A stretch of 64,000 nucleotides of DNA from Pigmentiphaga sp. (GCA_023228945.1 JALOAI010000001.1:124001-188000), one strand, 5' to 3'; shown: positions 53,186 through 62,760, counted from the first letter of the stretch. The notes: generated by a model not told the origin, from the letters alone. Numbers and translations are program-made.

Positions 53186-53536
53186 ATGTCATTTGAAGGA
53201 AGCTGTCATTGTGGGGCTGTTCAATTCAAGGTTGACGCCCAATTGCCCTCCAAGGCTATTAGTTGCAATTGCTCTCACTGTCGACGGAAAGGGTTTTTGT
53301 TGTCTTTCTTTCCCGCAGAGCAATTCGTCTTGACGCACGGTGAAGAGTCCCTTCGCTCCTATATGTTCAATACTCACAAAATCGAGCATCGATTTTGCCA
53401 GAACTGCGGCACCGAGCCTTTCGCATGCGGGGCAAATCCTGACGGATCTCAGGTTCGGGCTATCAATCTGCGATGTGTGCCGTCAATCGACCTGGATGCG
53501 CTGGAACTCCAGTACTACGACGGCGCGAACGCATAA
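53186..53536 (+). CDS. GFA family (CENP-V/GFA) zinc-binding protein
   Basis: A 116-residue member of the family named after glutathione-dependent formaldehyde-activating enzyme. Zinc cysteines are in SCHCGAVQF, CNCSHCRRKG and FCQNCGTEPF. Its base composition (about half GC by eye) and codon choice differ from the very GC-rich neighbours, which suggests later acquisition. A TAAGGAG site precedes the ATG. The real substrate of most members is unknown. Confidence 0.88.
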   Translation: MSFEGSCHCGAVQFKVDAQLPSKAISCNCSHCRRKGFLLSFFPAEQFVLTHGEESLRSYMFNTHKIEHRFCQNCGTEPFACGANPDGSQVRAINLRCVPSIDLDALELQYYDGANA

Positions 53537-53672
53537 AACGAATCGACTCATTCCGTTCGAGCAGCCCGGCCGACAACGAGTACAACGTGCCGTCCTTGAG
53601 GCGATAGAACACATGGGAACCGCAGTGGCCGCAGAAGGCGCGTTCGGCCCACTCCGAAGAGTCATAGATCCG
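53530..53672 (-). pseudogene. Remnant of a second GFA-family gene
   Basis: On the minus strand the frame reads IYDSSEWAERAFCGHCGSHV then FYRLKDGTLYSLSAGLLERN. This is the C-terminal half of a GFA-family protein with its CGHCG zinc knuckle. A stop codon lies just upstream, there is no start, and the frame runs into unrelated sequence antisense to the intact GFA gene. It is a fragment, not an intact gene, and is more GC-rich than the intact copy. Confidence 0.7.
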
Positions 53673-53707
53673 TAGATGTTCTCAACGCCAGAGCCATACT
53701 TGCGGCC

Positions 53708-53977
53708 TTGGGCCTTACGTTTTCTGCCGCAGTTCTCTCCGTCAGCCCCAACCATCCGGCGGCATCCTGGCCTACCGCCCAAGATGCCGGGCAGGTCGAG
53801 TACGCTCGCCAAGTCGCCACGGAAGTGAATAAGAGGGTCGGAAAACAGCTTATTCGGCAATCTGAGTTGCTGGACTGCCTGAAGGAGGCGATGAAGTCGC
53901 CGCAACCCGAGGTCATGGCGACTATGACAATCAGTGAGGTGGCAGCGGGCTGCGTCCAGATCCTGGCCAAAAAATAG
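53708..53977 (+). CDS. Hypothetical small secreted protein, possibly broken at its 5' end
   Basis: An 89-codon frame starting at TTG. The start of the frame is hydrophobic (GLTFSAAVLSVSP), as in a signal peptide. The mature part looks like a genuine soluble helix-rich protein (VEYARQVATEVNKRVGKQL, LLDCLKEAMKSP, VAAGCVQILAKK). The frame stays open upstream without a normal start up to the GFA remnant, so the original 5' end may have been lost. I do not recognise the family. Confidence 0.35.
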   Translation: MGLTFSAAVLSVSPNHPAASWPTAQDAGQVEYARQVATEVNKRVGKQLIRQSELLDCLKEAMKSPQPEVMATMTISEVAAGCVQILAKK

Positions 53978-54024
53978 CCAATCTTGCCGGTTATTGCGAG
54001 AAACGCTTATAAATCAATGGGTTG

Positions 54025-54109
54025 TGGTGCCCGGGACGGGAATCGAACCCGTACGCCTTGCGGCTCCGGATTTTAAGTCCGGTATGTCTACCAATTCCAT
54101 CACCCGGGC
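54025..54109 (-). tRNA. tRNA-Leu (anticodon UAA)
   Basis: Read on the minus strand it begins GCCCGGGTGATGGAATTGG and ends with an encoded CCA. The acceptor stem GCCCGGG/CCCGGGC is perfect. The anticodon loop is CTTAAAA with anticodon TAA, the T-arm has GGTTCGATTCC, and there is a long variable arm (GAGCCGCAAGGCGT) typical of class II tRNAs. Length is 85 bases with CCA. Its 3' end faces the low-GC GFA patch. Confidence 0.96.
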
Positions 54110-54235
54110 AAGCGGCCGATTGTAACAGCAAGTGCTGTGCTGCCGGCGAGAGAAAGCGGGCGCGTCCCGAACTGGCCGGGTGCCGGCGCAGATGCGGGTT
54201 TGCCTCGTCGCGGCCGGCCGTTTCGGCGGCTCGCG

Positions 54236-55456
54236 TTAGCGGCCCGCCGCCCCCAGCTCGGATTGCGATAAGCGCAGTCCCTGCCAGCCAAGGCCGCAGG
54301 CGGCGATCATGCAAATCATCATCACGGCCACCAGATTCACAGCGCTGTCGGCGTGCCAGGCGCTGACCGCGAACCCACCCAAGGTCCCGGCCAGAAACTG
54401 CAGCGCGCCCATCAGGGCCGACGCCGATCCCAGGCGCTCGCCCTGGAAGGCCAGGGCCATGGCGGTGCCGTTGGGATTGATGATGCCCAGGCCGAACATG
54501 AAGATCACCAGGCTGGCGAGCATCACGCTGAAGGTGAGCAGGCCTGCCGCCGCCAGGGCCAGGATGATCAGGCCGAGCACCGGCCACACCTGGAACAGGC
54601 GGCGCAGCAGCACCAGGGGATGATGGCGGCGCAACAGCCGCGAGTTGAGCTGCGAGGCGATGATCATCACGACCGCATTGAAGGCGAACAGCGGCCCATA
54701 CCATTGCGGCGATAAGCCATAGACCTCGATGAACACCCGCGGCGAGCCGGTGAGATAGGCAAAGAGCCCGCCCATGGCAAGCCCGCCGGCCAGCGACATC
54801 GCCATGAACTGCCGGTGCCGCAAGAGGCTGCCGTAGGTGCGCAGCGACGCCAGCACCCCGGTGGCGCGGCGCGCTTCGCGGGGCAGGCTTTCGCGCAATA
54901 CCTTGATCATGGCGGCGAGCAGGGCCAGGCCAAATACGACCTGCAGGTAGAACACCATGGGCCATTCGGCCACGAGCAAGACCTGGCCGCCCAGACTGGG
55001 CGCCAACAAGGGCGCGGCGCCGGTAATCAGGACCAGCAGCGACATCGCGCGAGCGGCGGCCTGGGTTTGGTAGTGATCGCGGATCACGGCGCGCGGGACG
55101 ACCATACAGGCCGAACAGCCCAGGGCCTGCACCCCACGCCAGAGCATGAGCTGATTCAGGCTGCCGGCCAGGCCGCTGCCCAGCGAACCGAGGATGAACA
55201 GGATGACCCCCAGGTACAACGGCAGGCGGCGGCCATAGCGATCGCTGAAGGGGCCGAACAGCAACTGGCCCAGGGCCATGCCGAACAAAAACACCGGTAG
55301 CGTGCGTTCGACGGCCGACACGTCGGTACCATAGGACGCCGCGATGTCGGGAAAGGCGGGCAGATACATATCGATGCCCAGCGGCACCGACATCGTCAGC
55401 AGCCCCATCAAGATCAGCCACCCCGGCATTCCTCGGACTTCGGTCGCCTTGCCCAC
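54236..55456 (-). CDS. Bcr/CflA family multidrug efflux MFS transporter
   Basis: A 406-residue protein with 12 predicted membrane segments. Family motifs include GIDMYLPAFPDIAASYG in the first loop, FGPFSDRYGRRLPLYLG (MFS motif A) and RGVQALGCSACMVVPRAVIRD. Bcr/CflA members export drugs such as bicyclomycin or other compounds in exchange for protons. The GTG start at 55456 has GGAAGG six bases upstream. Confidence 0.92.
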   Translation of the reverse strand: MGKATEVRGMPGWLILMGLLTMSVPLGIDMYLPAFPDIAASYGTDVSAVERTLPVFLFGMALGQLLFGPFSDRYGRRLPLYLGVILFILGSLGSGLAGSLNQLMLWRGVQALGCSACMVVPRAVIRDHYQTQAAARAMSLLVLITGAAPLLAPSLGGQVLLVAEWPMVFYLQVVFGLALLAAMIKVLRESLPREARRATGVLASLRTYGSLLRHRQFMAMSLAGGLAMGGLFAYLTGSPRVFIEVYGLSPQWYGPLFAFNAVVMIIASQLNSRLLRRHHPLVLLRRLFQVWPVLGLIILALAAAGLLTFSVMLASLVIFMFGLGIINPNGTAMALAFQGERLGSASALMGALQFLAGTLGGFAVSAWHADSAVNLVAVMMICMIAACGLGWQGLRLSQSELGAAGR

Positions 55457-55605
55457 CTATTGCCTTCCCTTTGCGTTCGCGCGACACCGATGTCGCAGCG
55501 AATCTGCAAGACTACCAGAAAACGGGCTCCAACATCGGTGTTAACCCTAGGGTTCGGCCCGTGAAACGTCAGGCCGCCGCGTCTTTTGCCGAGCGCGGTT
55601 AAATT

Positions 55606-55613
55606 TGTATACA
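55606..55613. promoter_or_regulatory. TGTATACA palindrome upstream of the cyclopropane synthase gene
   Basis: TGTATACA at 55606-55613, followed by GT, has the same core as the two sites at the van locus. It lies 39 bp upstream of the GTG start and overlaps a plausible -10 region. Recurrence might reflect binding by the same or a related GntR regulator, or coincidence, since an 8-bp AT-rich palindrome is short. Confidence 0.3.
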
Positions 55614-55651
55614 GTACGGCCTTGTCCCTCACCTCGTCAGGAGTGTTCGTA

Positions 55652-56908
55652 GTGAATCCCTTGTTGTCGTCGGTCGAAAAACAACTCGCCAAGTCTCCCG
55701 TTGCCGTTCGAGTGACCTTGCCCGACGGCACGACGCTGGGCAGCCCCAGCCCCACGATAGCGATTCACTTCAAGGCCAAATCGGCGATCGCCCATTTGGC
55801 CACCGGCAATATCGGCGCCCTGGGCAGCGATTACGTCGAGGGCCGCATCGAACTCAAAGGCACGATGCGCGACCTGATGGCCGCCGCCAGCTCCGTGCTC
55901 GACGACTCTCCCACCGATGGCGCCACCACGCGCTGGTGGGCACGCGGTCTCAAGGCATTGACGTCGTTTTTTTACCACACCCTGGCGCGCGATGCTCGGC
56001 AGATTCAGTTTCACTACGATCTGTCCGACGAGTTCTATGGCCTGTGGCTGGATCCACGCCGGGTGTATTCCTGCGCCTACTATCCCACGCCCGAAACCAC
56101 GCTGGCACAAGCCCAGGAAGCCAAGCTCGATCATATTTGCCGCAAGCTGCGCCTGCGCTCGGGCGAGCGTTTTCTCGACATCGGCGCCGGCTGGGGCGGC
56201 CTGTTGCTGTGGGCGGCCGAACACTACGATATTGATGCCACGGGCATCACGCTGTCGCGCAATCAGCACGCCTACGTCAACCGCCTGATCGAAGCGCGCG
56301 GCCTGCAAGGGCGCGTGCGAATGCAATTGCAAGACTACCGCGAGCTGGATGCCAGCCGGCCCTGGGACAAAATCGCCTCGGTGGGGATGTTCGAGCACGT
56401 GGGCCAGGCACGGATGACCGGCTATTTCGAGCGCGTCCGCACACTGCTGCGGCCTGGCGGCCTGGCGATGAACCACGGCATTACCGCCGGAGGCGTCAAT
56501 AACACCCAGCTGGGCGCCGGCATGGGCGACTTCATCGAAAAATATATCTTCCCCGGTGGGGAGCTCGTGCATGTCTCGCAGGTGCTGCGCTCGGTCACCG
56601 AGGGCGGCCTGGAGGCGGTGGATGTGGAGAATCTGCGGCCGCACTATGCCCGCACGCTCTGGGCCTGGAGCGACGCCCTCGAAAACCGCCTGGAAGAGGC
56701 CCATCGCATTTTGCCCGGCCCCGAAGGCGAGAAAGCCATCCGCGCCTACCGTCTGTACCTGGCGGGTTGCGCCATGAGCTTCGAGCATGGCTGGATTTCG
56801 CTACATCAGGTTTTGTGCCAAACCCTGCCTCAGGGCACGGCCACCGAACTCGACTACCCCGTCGATCGCGAGTTTCCGTTCCGCCGCGACTATATGTACG
56901 TGCGCTGA
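55652..56908 (+). CDS. cfa: Cyclopropane-fatty-acyl-phospholipid synthase family protein
   Basis: A 418-residue SAM-dependent enzyme that adds a methylene bridge to unsaturated phospholipid acyl chains, protecting membranes in stress. Motifs are FHYDLSDEFYGLWLDP, SCAYYPTPETTLAQAQ, FLDIGAGWGGLLLWAAEHY and VGMFEHVGQARMTGYFER. A GTG start at 55652 with AGGAG eight bases upstream was chosen. It ends 19 bp from the convergent BcsC-like gene. Confidence 0.92.
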   Translation: MNPLLSSVEKQLAKSPVAVRVTLPDGTTLGSPSPTIAIHFKAKSAIAHLATGNIGALGSDYVEGRIELKGTMRDLMAAASSVLDDSPTDGATTRWWARGLKALTSFFYHTLARDARQIQFHYDLSDEFYGLWLDPRRVYSCAYYPTPETTLAQAQEAKLDHICRKLRLRSGERFLDIGAGWGGLLLWAAEHYDIDATGITLSRNQHAYVNRLIEARGLQGRVRMQLQDYRELDASRPWDKIASVGMFEHVGQARMTGYFERVRTLLRPGGLAMNHGITAGGVNNTQLGAGMGDFIEKYIFPGGELVHVSQVLRSVTEGGLEAVDVENLRPHYARTLWAWSDALENRLEEAHRILPGPEGEKAIRAYRLYLAGCAMSFEHGWISLHQVLCQTLPQGTATELDYPVDREFPFRRDYMYVR

Positions 56909-56927
56909 GGAGGGGGGCAGCTTCAAT

Positions 56928-59900
56928 TCAGCGCCGGTAGGGTGACTTGAGTGGTGAAAGGGGCAGGGGCGGCGGCGCCATCGACGGCGAGAACTGATAA
57001 CGTACATAAAGCCCGCCTTGCCACTCGCGGTAGTCGCGCGCGTTATCGGCCGACACATTGCCGCCGACGAACCATTGCGGGGCAAATTGATACTCCGCGG
57101 CGGCCGCTACTCCGTAACCCAGGCCGGTTTTGGTTTGGCCTTCGTACATGGCCGTGGGATTGGTGGTCAGGCCGCGTTCGGCGGCTTCGGCGGCGGCGAT
57201 CTGGGCCTGCCGCTGCCGCGCCTCGCTGCCGGGGTAATAGCGGGCGGCGTCTTCCTTGAAGTTCTGGATGCCCACCGAGCCCGATAAGCCGAAGCGCAGC
57301 TTGCCTTCGCGCTGGGTCCAGCTTACCGGAACGGCCAGCGACACGAAGCGTTGCGGGCTGAAGTAGCCCCCGTGGCTATAGGTGAAGTAACGCAGGTTTT
57401 TGTCGTAGCCCATGCCGGTGAGGTTGAGCCCCACGGTAACCTCGTGGTTGTCGTCGCGGCTGACGTGGCCATAAACGCCAAGCCCGCCGTCGATGCGGGT
57501 ATTGTCGACGACGTTGTGGCCACGCAAGGCGTGCCAGCCGGCGTGGCCATAAACGCCCCAGTTGCCGCCGTCGTAGCCCAGTTCCAGCTGGCCGCCGGTG
57601 GCGGTGACGCCGCCCCAGCGCTCGTCGGTGCGCTCGTCGCGGGTGCCGGCAAACGACAACAGGCTGTCGGTTACCGCCCGGCGCGATACGGTAACGCCGG
57701 CGTTCATGCCGTTGGCGAAACGCGCGTTGGCGCTGACGCCGCCGACGATATTGGTTTGCTGCATGCCGAGCGGTGTGGAGCCAACGTCGGCCTGGAGGTT
57801 CTCGCCTTCGTAGGCAATCGACACGCCGACCCCGCTGTCTTGCTGCTTGCCGGGCCCGCCGGTCCGGCCGTCGGCTTGAGCCAGCGCCGCCGCGGGCCCG
57901 GCGCCGAAACGGCTGGAGGTGTTGTAGTCGCCGCCAACCGAACCCGCATCGATGGTAACGGGGGTCACGCGCACGGCCACCTTGCCGTTGCCCACGGGCA
58001 GCGTCGCTTCCAGGGGCAGATCGACACCAGTGTAGGCGCTCATGCCGGACTCGCCGTCGCGCTGGCGCAGTTGGGCGCCGCCAGCCGCGCCGCTGCTGAA
58101 CTCGGCGCGCAAAGTCTGAAGCTGTTGTTCGAGCGGCGACTGGCCGAACGAAGGCACGGGCTCTGCGCCATAGCCGGCGACGGCCAACGGCGGCAGCGGC
58201 GCGGCAGCCGTCGGGCCGGGCGGGGCCGGTAAAGGAGGCAAATGGCTTGCGGCGACAGGCGGCGGCAAGCCGGTGGCGGTATAAGGCGGCGGCGTGATCG
58301 GCTGGACACGCGCGGGCGCCGCCAAGGGCGTAGCCGGCCAAACCGCGGCGGGGTAGGGCGCCGGGACCGGTGGCATCGATGCAGCGGTATCGGGAAGGCC
58401 GAGCGGCCCCGCCATGGGCAGCCCCGCGGGCTGGGCGGAAACCGGCGGCGGCAGCGGCGCCGGCAACATCTGGGCGCCATTCGCCGGCCAGCCCTGGAGA
58501 GCGCCGTCTTGGCCCTGGCCGCTTGGGGCCGGTGGCGGGAAAGGCGCGCCGGCGCCAGGCATCTGCGGCGGCAGGCTGCGCCCGGCAAACGGGTTATGGT
58601 AAGGCGCGGGCTGACCCTGAGACGATCCCGTGTTTGCCGCGGACGACGGCAGGCCGGGGCTCCGTTGCAGGGCGATCGCCGCCTCCAGGGCCCGGATCGC
58701 GTCGCCGCGCCGGCCCTGGGCCTGATAGACCCGCGCCGCGGTCGATTGGGCTTCGATGGAACCGGGCTGCATGACGATCGCGGCGTCGGCCAGGCGTCCC
58801 GCATAGCCCAGGTCGCCGGCCTGCAGGGCGGCGTTGGCGGCCGCCAGCGTCAGGGACGGGTCGTCGGGGCTCTGTTCCAGCAAAGGCCGCAGCAGGTCGA
58901 GCGCCTGCTTGGCGTCGCCGGCGTCGGCATACAAGCGGGCGAGGGCGCTGGTCAGGAGAACGTCGTCGGGGTGGGAGGCCAGCCAGGGCGCCAGCTGATC
59001 GTAGGCGCCGGCGAGGTCTCCCCGCTGCCGCAACGCATCCGATTGCCTGGCGGCGTGGGCAATCTGCAAATCCTCCAGCCCCGCCCGCTCTTGTGGATTC
59101 AGGGACATTCCCTGGAGGCGATCCAGCACGATGGCCAATTCGGCGTCCTGCGAGGTGTCGGCAAGCACGGCGGCGTACTGCAGCCACAAGCCGGCCGGCT
59201 GGGCGGTATCGGCGCGGAGCACGGGACGCAGGATGGACAGGCTGCGCGCCGGATCGCCCGCTTTGGCATAAGCATCGGCCAGCGCCATTTGCCAGTCGAG
59301 GCGATCGGCCTGCGGTTCGAGAGACTGAAGGAGGGAACGGGCGGCGGCCGGCTGGCCGCTGGCCGTGAGGTCTCGGGCGTGCGCCAATTGCACCTGCAGG
59401 CCGGCTTCGCGCTTGAGCGTGAGCAAGGGTTCGGACAATTGCGCATCGGGGACCGGCTCGAGGCGCTGCAGGACGAGATCCCACTGGCTGTTTTCGGCGG
59501 CAAACAAGGCGCTGGCGTAGCGCGCGTCGAGATCGTCGGGATCGGCACGCAGCGGTGCTTCGACCCACTCACGGGCCTTGGCGGCATTGCCCGCCTGTTG
59601 TTCGAGCCGGGCGAGATCGAGCCGGATCCAGGCATCGCCGGGGGCCAGGCCGGCGGCGGCTTCCAGGGCCGCACGCTGGCCGGCCGCGTCGCCCTGCAAG
59701 GCAGCCGCCTGGGCGCGATCTTTGGCCTGGGCCAGTTCCACGACCCGGATCTCGTTGACCAGCAGTTCGCCGACCTGCCGGGCGTCGGGGTTTTGTGGCG
59801 GGGCCGCGCGCAAGGAGTCGGCAATGTGCTGCGCCTGGACGAGATTGCCCTGGCTGAGTTCCAGGCGGGCGAGCTCGAGGCGATGCCAGGGATCATCGGG

Positions 59901-61655
59901 GTCGAGGCGGATCAGATCGTCCAGCGCCCGCCGTTGCGCCGCCAGATCGCCTTGCTGACCGGTGGTGCGGGCCAGCTCCTGTGCCTGTTCGATCTCCCAG
60001 GTGTGGATTTCGCGGGCCGCGATCGCCGCGACGTTCTGGAACTCGGGGTCGTCGGGATAAGCGGCGCGCAAGCGATCGGCTTGCTGGCGCGCGCCATCCG
60101 GATTGCCCAAGAGGAGCTCGGTGCGCAGCAGTTCCAGGCGGGGCCAGGGGTCTTCTGGGGCCAGATCCAGAATGGTTCGCAGGGCCTGCCGACGGGCCGG
60201 CAGATCGCCGCGCACGGCGGCGGCATGTTCGGCGGCCTGGGCCTGGCCCAGTTGCAATGTGGGACCAATCCGCAATTCCTGCTGCTCGGCCAGGGGCAGG
60301 CGCTGGAACCAGCCCATGGCTTCGTCGTAGCGCTGTAGTTGGGTCAGCGCCAGCACGAGCGCGCCGATGATGTCGTGGTTGCGCGGGTGCTGCGCGGCAA
60401 GCCGGCGCAATTCGGCGGCCGCGGTTTCGGCCTGGCCGGTTTCTGTTTGCAGGGTGGCCAGGGCCAGGCGAGCCGCCGGCTCGCGACCGTCGAGCGCAAT
60501 GGCTTGCTGGAGCCGTGCACGCGCGGGCTCGGGCTGTTCCAGCCGGCGCAGGGCCTCGGCTTCGTGAACCAGGGTCCAGTAACGGGCGGAGCGCAAGGCC
60601 GGCTGCCAACGCCGGGCGTTGCCGGCTTCGCTGGCTTGTTGCAGCAGGTCGGCGGCCTCGGCGAAGCGCTCTTGGCGCAGCCGAAGGAGCCCCAATCCGC
60701 CCAGGGCTTCGGCCTGCCGCGGCCGTTGCTCCAGGAGGAGCCGGAACTGTTGCTCGGCGGACTCCAGTTGATTGCCTTCGAGCGCCCGGAATGCCTGTGC
60801 CAGGGCCCGCGCGGTGGGGTCCAACGGCGCCGCCGGGCGGCTGGCCGCGGCCTGGCTGGCCTGCAGGGTTCGGCGCAGCGCCTCGTAGCGGGCCCGCAGT
60901 GTTTTGTGATCGGGGTTGGCGGCGAGATAGGCTTCGTAGAGCGCGACATCCTTGGGATCGGCGGGATCTCCCAGCCATTCGAGGCCTATGGCCCAACGCT
61001 CATTGGCATCGGCGCCCACCTGGGAGTCGCGCGCCAGGGCCTGGAGCTGGCGGACGCCTTCACGCCGCGTCGGCTCGCGGTAGGTCAGCATCTCGGCCAA
61101 GGCAAGCCGCGCCCGGGCATTGCCGGGGTCTTCGCGCACGAGGCGTTCCAGGCCTGCGCGGGCGGGCTCCCACCCCGAATCGGTGGCCGCCAGCGTCTGG
61201 TAGTACTCCAGCGCCAGCTCACCTTCGGGTTGGCGGTCGCCCAGGGCCCGCTGGTAGCTTTCGAGGGCGGTGTCGAGGTCGTCTGCTTCAAGTGCCTGGC
61301 GGGCCTGGTCGATCTGCCCGCTGGCGCCAGGCGCCTGGAGCGCGCGTTCTTGTTCCAACAAACGGGCGAGCCGCTCGTGGCCTTGCCGCCGCAGCCGCCG
61401 AATGTAGCCGTCCACCAGATCGAGGCGCTGCTGGCGCAGGGCGATCAGGCCCAGGCCGTATAAGGCATCGGGTTGGTCGGCGTCGGCGCGCAGGAGTTTT
61501 TCCCAGGCTTCGGCGGCGCGCTGGTCGTCGCCGCGCTCCTGCCAGTATCGGCCTTGTTCGAGCAATAACTGAACGGCGTCGTTCTGGGCATGGCCGACGG
61601 GTTGTGCCAACGCGGCCAGCACGGCAAGCAGGAGAGTGGATTGGCGTATGAGCAT
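56928..61655 (-). CDS. BcsC-like TPR protein with outer-membrane barrel domain
   Basis: A 1575-residue secreted protein with signal peptide (residues 1-23, LLAVLAALAQPVGHAQ). About 950 residues of tetratricopeptide repeats follow, then a proline-rich linker (about 1020-1180) and a C-terminal BCSC_C outer-membrane domain (from about 1205). The barrel region shows NIVGGVSANARFANG, YDGGNWGVYGHAGWHALRGH and AEYQFAPQWFVGGNVSADNA. BcsC exports cellulose, but no bcsA or bcsB is in view. It ends PLKSPYRR, closely matching a second BcsC-like gene at the right edge. Confidence 0.9.
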   Translation of the reverse strand: MLIRQSTLLLAVLAALAQPVGHAQNDAVQLLLEQGRYWQERGDDQRAAEAWEKLLRADADQPDALYGLGLIALRQQRLDLVDGYIRRLRRQGHERLARLLEQERALQAPGASGQIDQARQALEADDLDTALESYQRALGDRQPEGELALEYYQTLAATDSGWEPARAGLERLVREDPGNARARLALAEMLTYREPTRREGVRQLQALARDSQVGADANERWAIGLEWLGDPADPKDVALYEAYLAANPDHKTLRARYEALRRTLQASQAAASRPAAPLDPTARALAQAFRALEGNQLESAEQQFRLLLEQRPRQAEALGGLGLLRLRQERFAEAADLLQQASEAGNARRWQPALRSARYWTLVHEAEALRRLEQPEPARARLQQAIALDGREPAARLALATLQTETGQAETAAAELRRLAAQHPRNHDIIGALVLALTQLQRYDEAMGWFQRLPLAEQQELRIGPTLQLGQAQAAEHAAAVRGDLPARRQALRTILDLAPEDPWPRLELLRTELLLGNPDGARQQADRLRAAYPDDPEFQNVAAIAAREIHTWEIEQAQELARTTGQQGDLAAQRRALDDLIRLDPDDPWHRLELARLELSQGNLVQAQHIADSLRAAPPQNPDARQVGELLVNEIRVVELAQAKDRAQAAALQGDAAGQRAALEAAAGLAPGDAWIRLDLARLEQQAGNAAKAREWVEAPLRADPDDLDARYASALFAAENSQWDLVLQRLEPVPDAQLSEPLLTLKREAGLQVQLAHARDLTASGQPAAARSLLQSLEPQADRLDWQMALADAYAKAGDPARSLSILRPVLRADTAQPAGLWLQYAAVLADTSQDAELAIVLDRLQGMSLNPQERAGLEDLQIAHAARQSDALRQRGDLAGAYDQLAPWLASHPDDVLLTSALARLYADAGDAKQALDLLRPLLEQSPDDPSLTLAAANAALQAGDLGYAGRLADAAIVMQPGSIEAQSTAARVYQAQGRRGDAIRALEAAIALQRSPGLPSSAANTGSSQGQPAPYHNPFAGRSLPPQMPGAGAPFPPPAPSGQGQDGALQGWPANGAQMLPAPLPPPVSAQPAGLPMAGPLGLPDTAASMPPVPAPYPAAVWPATPLAAPARVQPITPPPYTATGLPPPVAASHLPPLPAPPGPTAAAPLPPLAVAGYGAEPVPSFGQSPLEQQLQTLRAEFSSGAAGGAQLRQRDGESGMSAYTGVDLPLEATLPVGNGKVAVRVTPVTIDAGSVGGDYNTSSRFGAGPAAALAQADGRTGGPGKQQDSGVGVSIAYEGENLQADVGSTPLGMQQTNIVGGVSANARFANGMNAGVTVSRRAVTDSLLSFAGTRDERTDERWGGVTATGGQLELGYDGGNWGVYGHAGWHALRGHNVVDNTRIDGGLGVYGHVSRDDNHEVTVGLNLTGMGYDKNLRYFTYSHGGYFSPQRFVSLAVPVSWTQREGKLRFGLSGSVGIQNFKEDAARYYPGSEARQRQAQIAAAEAAERGLTTNPTAMYEGQTKTGLGYGVAAAAEYQFAPQWFVGGNVSADNARDYREWQGGLYVRYQFSPSMAPPPLPLSPLKSPYRR

Positions 61656-61914
61656 GGCGAAGATCGTAATGAGTGGACTCGAAGGCGAACTCCGTCACGG
61701 TGGGCATTGTCCCATGCGCCGCTGCGGCTTTCAAGGCGGCCGCGCGGGGCGGCGCGCCAAAGAGGGCCGCCATGCCGATCGCCGCCTCGTACTACACTAT
61801 GCCGGGGCAGGAGTCGATGGCCACGCCCGTGGGCGGCCGGCATTGCCGGAATGCGCGTAAAACCACTTTCGCCGAGCCGCGTCCTTCCCCTTCGTCTGGA
61901 TCGGCTTCTCACAC

Positions 61915-62673
61915 ATGCCCATTGCTTATCTACGCGGCCTCACCGGCTCGCAGCGAACCCCCATCGCCAATCGCCACCTGGGGCTCGCGCTGGCTTTCGT
62001 GGCGGGCGCCGTCAATGCCGGCGGCTTCCTGGCGATCGGCTACTACACCTCCCACATGACCGGGATCGTCTCGGCCATGGCCGATCATTTGGCTCTGGCC
62101 TATTACCCCTGGGTCATCGGCGGCTTCGCCGCCATGCTGTGCTTCGTGGCGGGGGCGGCCTGCTGCGCGCTGCTCGTCAATTGGGGGCGACGCAACGGCT
62201 GGCAAAGCGCCTACGCCCTGCCGCTGGCCCTCGAGGCCGCCTTGCTGCTGGTCTTTGGCGTGCTGGGCTCCAGGCTGGCGAATTTCGCCTGGATCTTCGT
62301 GCCGTCCACCGTTGCGCTTTTGTGCTTCGTGATGGGCTTGCAAAATGCCATCATTACCAAAATCTCCCACGCCGAAATACGGACCACTCATGTCACCGGC
62401 ATCGTCACCGATCTCGGCATCGAGTTCGGCAAATGGGTTTATTGGAATCGGGGCGAGCATGGCGCCCGGGTGCTGGCCAATCGGCCGCGCATGCTGCTGC
62501 TGGGCGGGCTGCTGTTCATGTTCTTTTTGGGCGGGCTGTGTGGCGCGCTGGGCTTCAAGATCTACGGCTATACCACCACCATACCGCTGGCGGTGATCCT
62601 CCTGCTGTTTGCACTCGTTCCCATCGGCGACGACGTCGTGGCGCACTGGAAAATTCGCCATCGGCCGCGCTGA
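61915..62673 (+). CDS. YoaK family (DUF1275) membrane protein
   Basis: A 252-residue integral membrane protein with about six hydrophobic segments. Family motifs include FVAGAVNAGGFLAIGYYTSHMTG (first part), LCFVMGLQNAIITKIS and TTHVTGIVTDLGIEFGKW. The function of DUF1275 proteins is not established. It is divergent from the BcsC-like gene (260 bp between starts). Confidence 0.9.
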   Translation: MPIAYLRGLTGSQRTPIANRHLGLALAFVAGAVNAGGFLAIGYYTSHMTGIVSAMADHLALAYYPWVIGGFAAMLCFVAGAACCALLVNWGRRNGWQSAYALPLALEAALLLVFGVLGSRLANFAWIFVPSTVALLCFVMGLQNAIITKISHAEIRTTHVTGIVTDLGIEFGKWVYWNRGEHGARVLANRPRMLLLGGLLFMFFLGGLCGALGFKIYGYTTTIPLAVILLLFALVPIGDDVVAHWKIRHRPR

Positions 62674-62760
62674 CGCGCCATATTGAGGGATAATTCAGCC
62701 CTTCGATGGCTGGAGTGCCACCCATGCCGTCGTCTTGAACTTTGCTCGATGGGGATTGCC

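Noticed and set aside
58242..60338. A 698-codon open frame antisense to the BcsC-like gene
   Set aside because: Composition is Gly/Arg/Gln repeats mirroring TPR codons. The sense strand has clear domains and a signal peptide.
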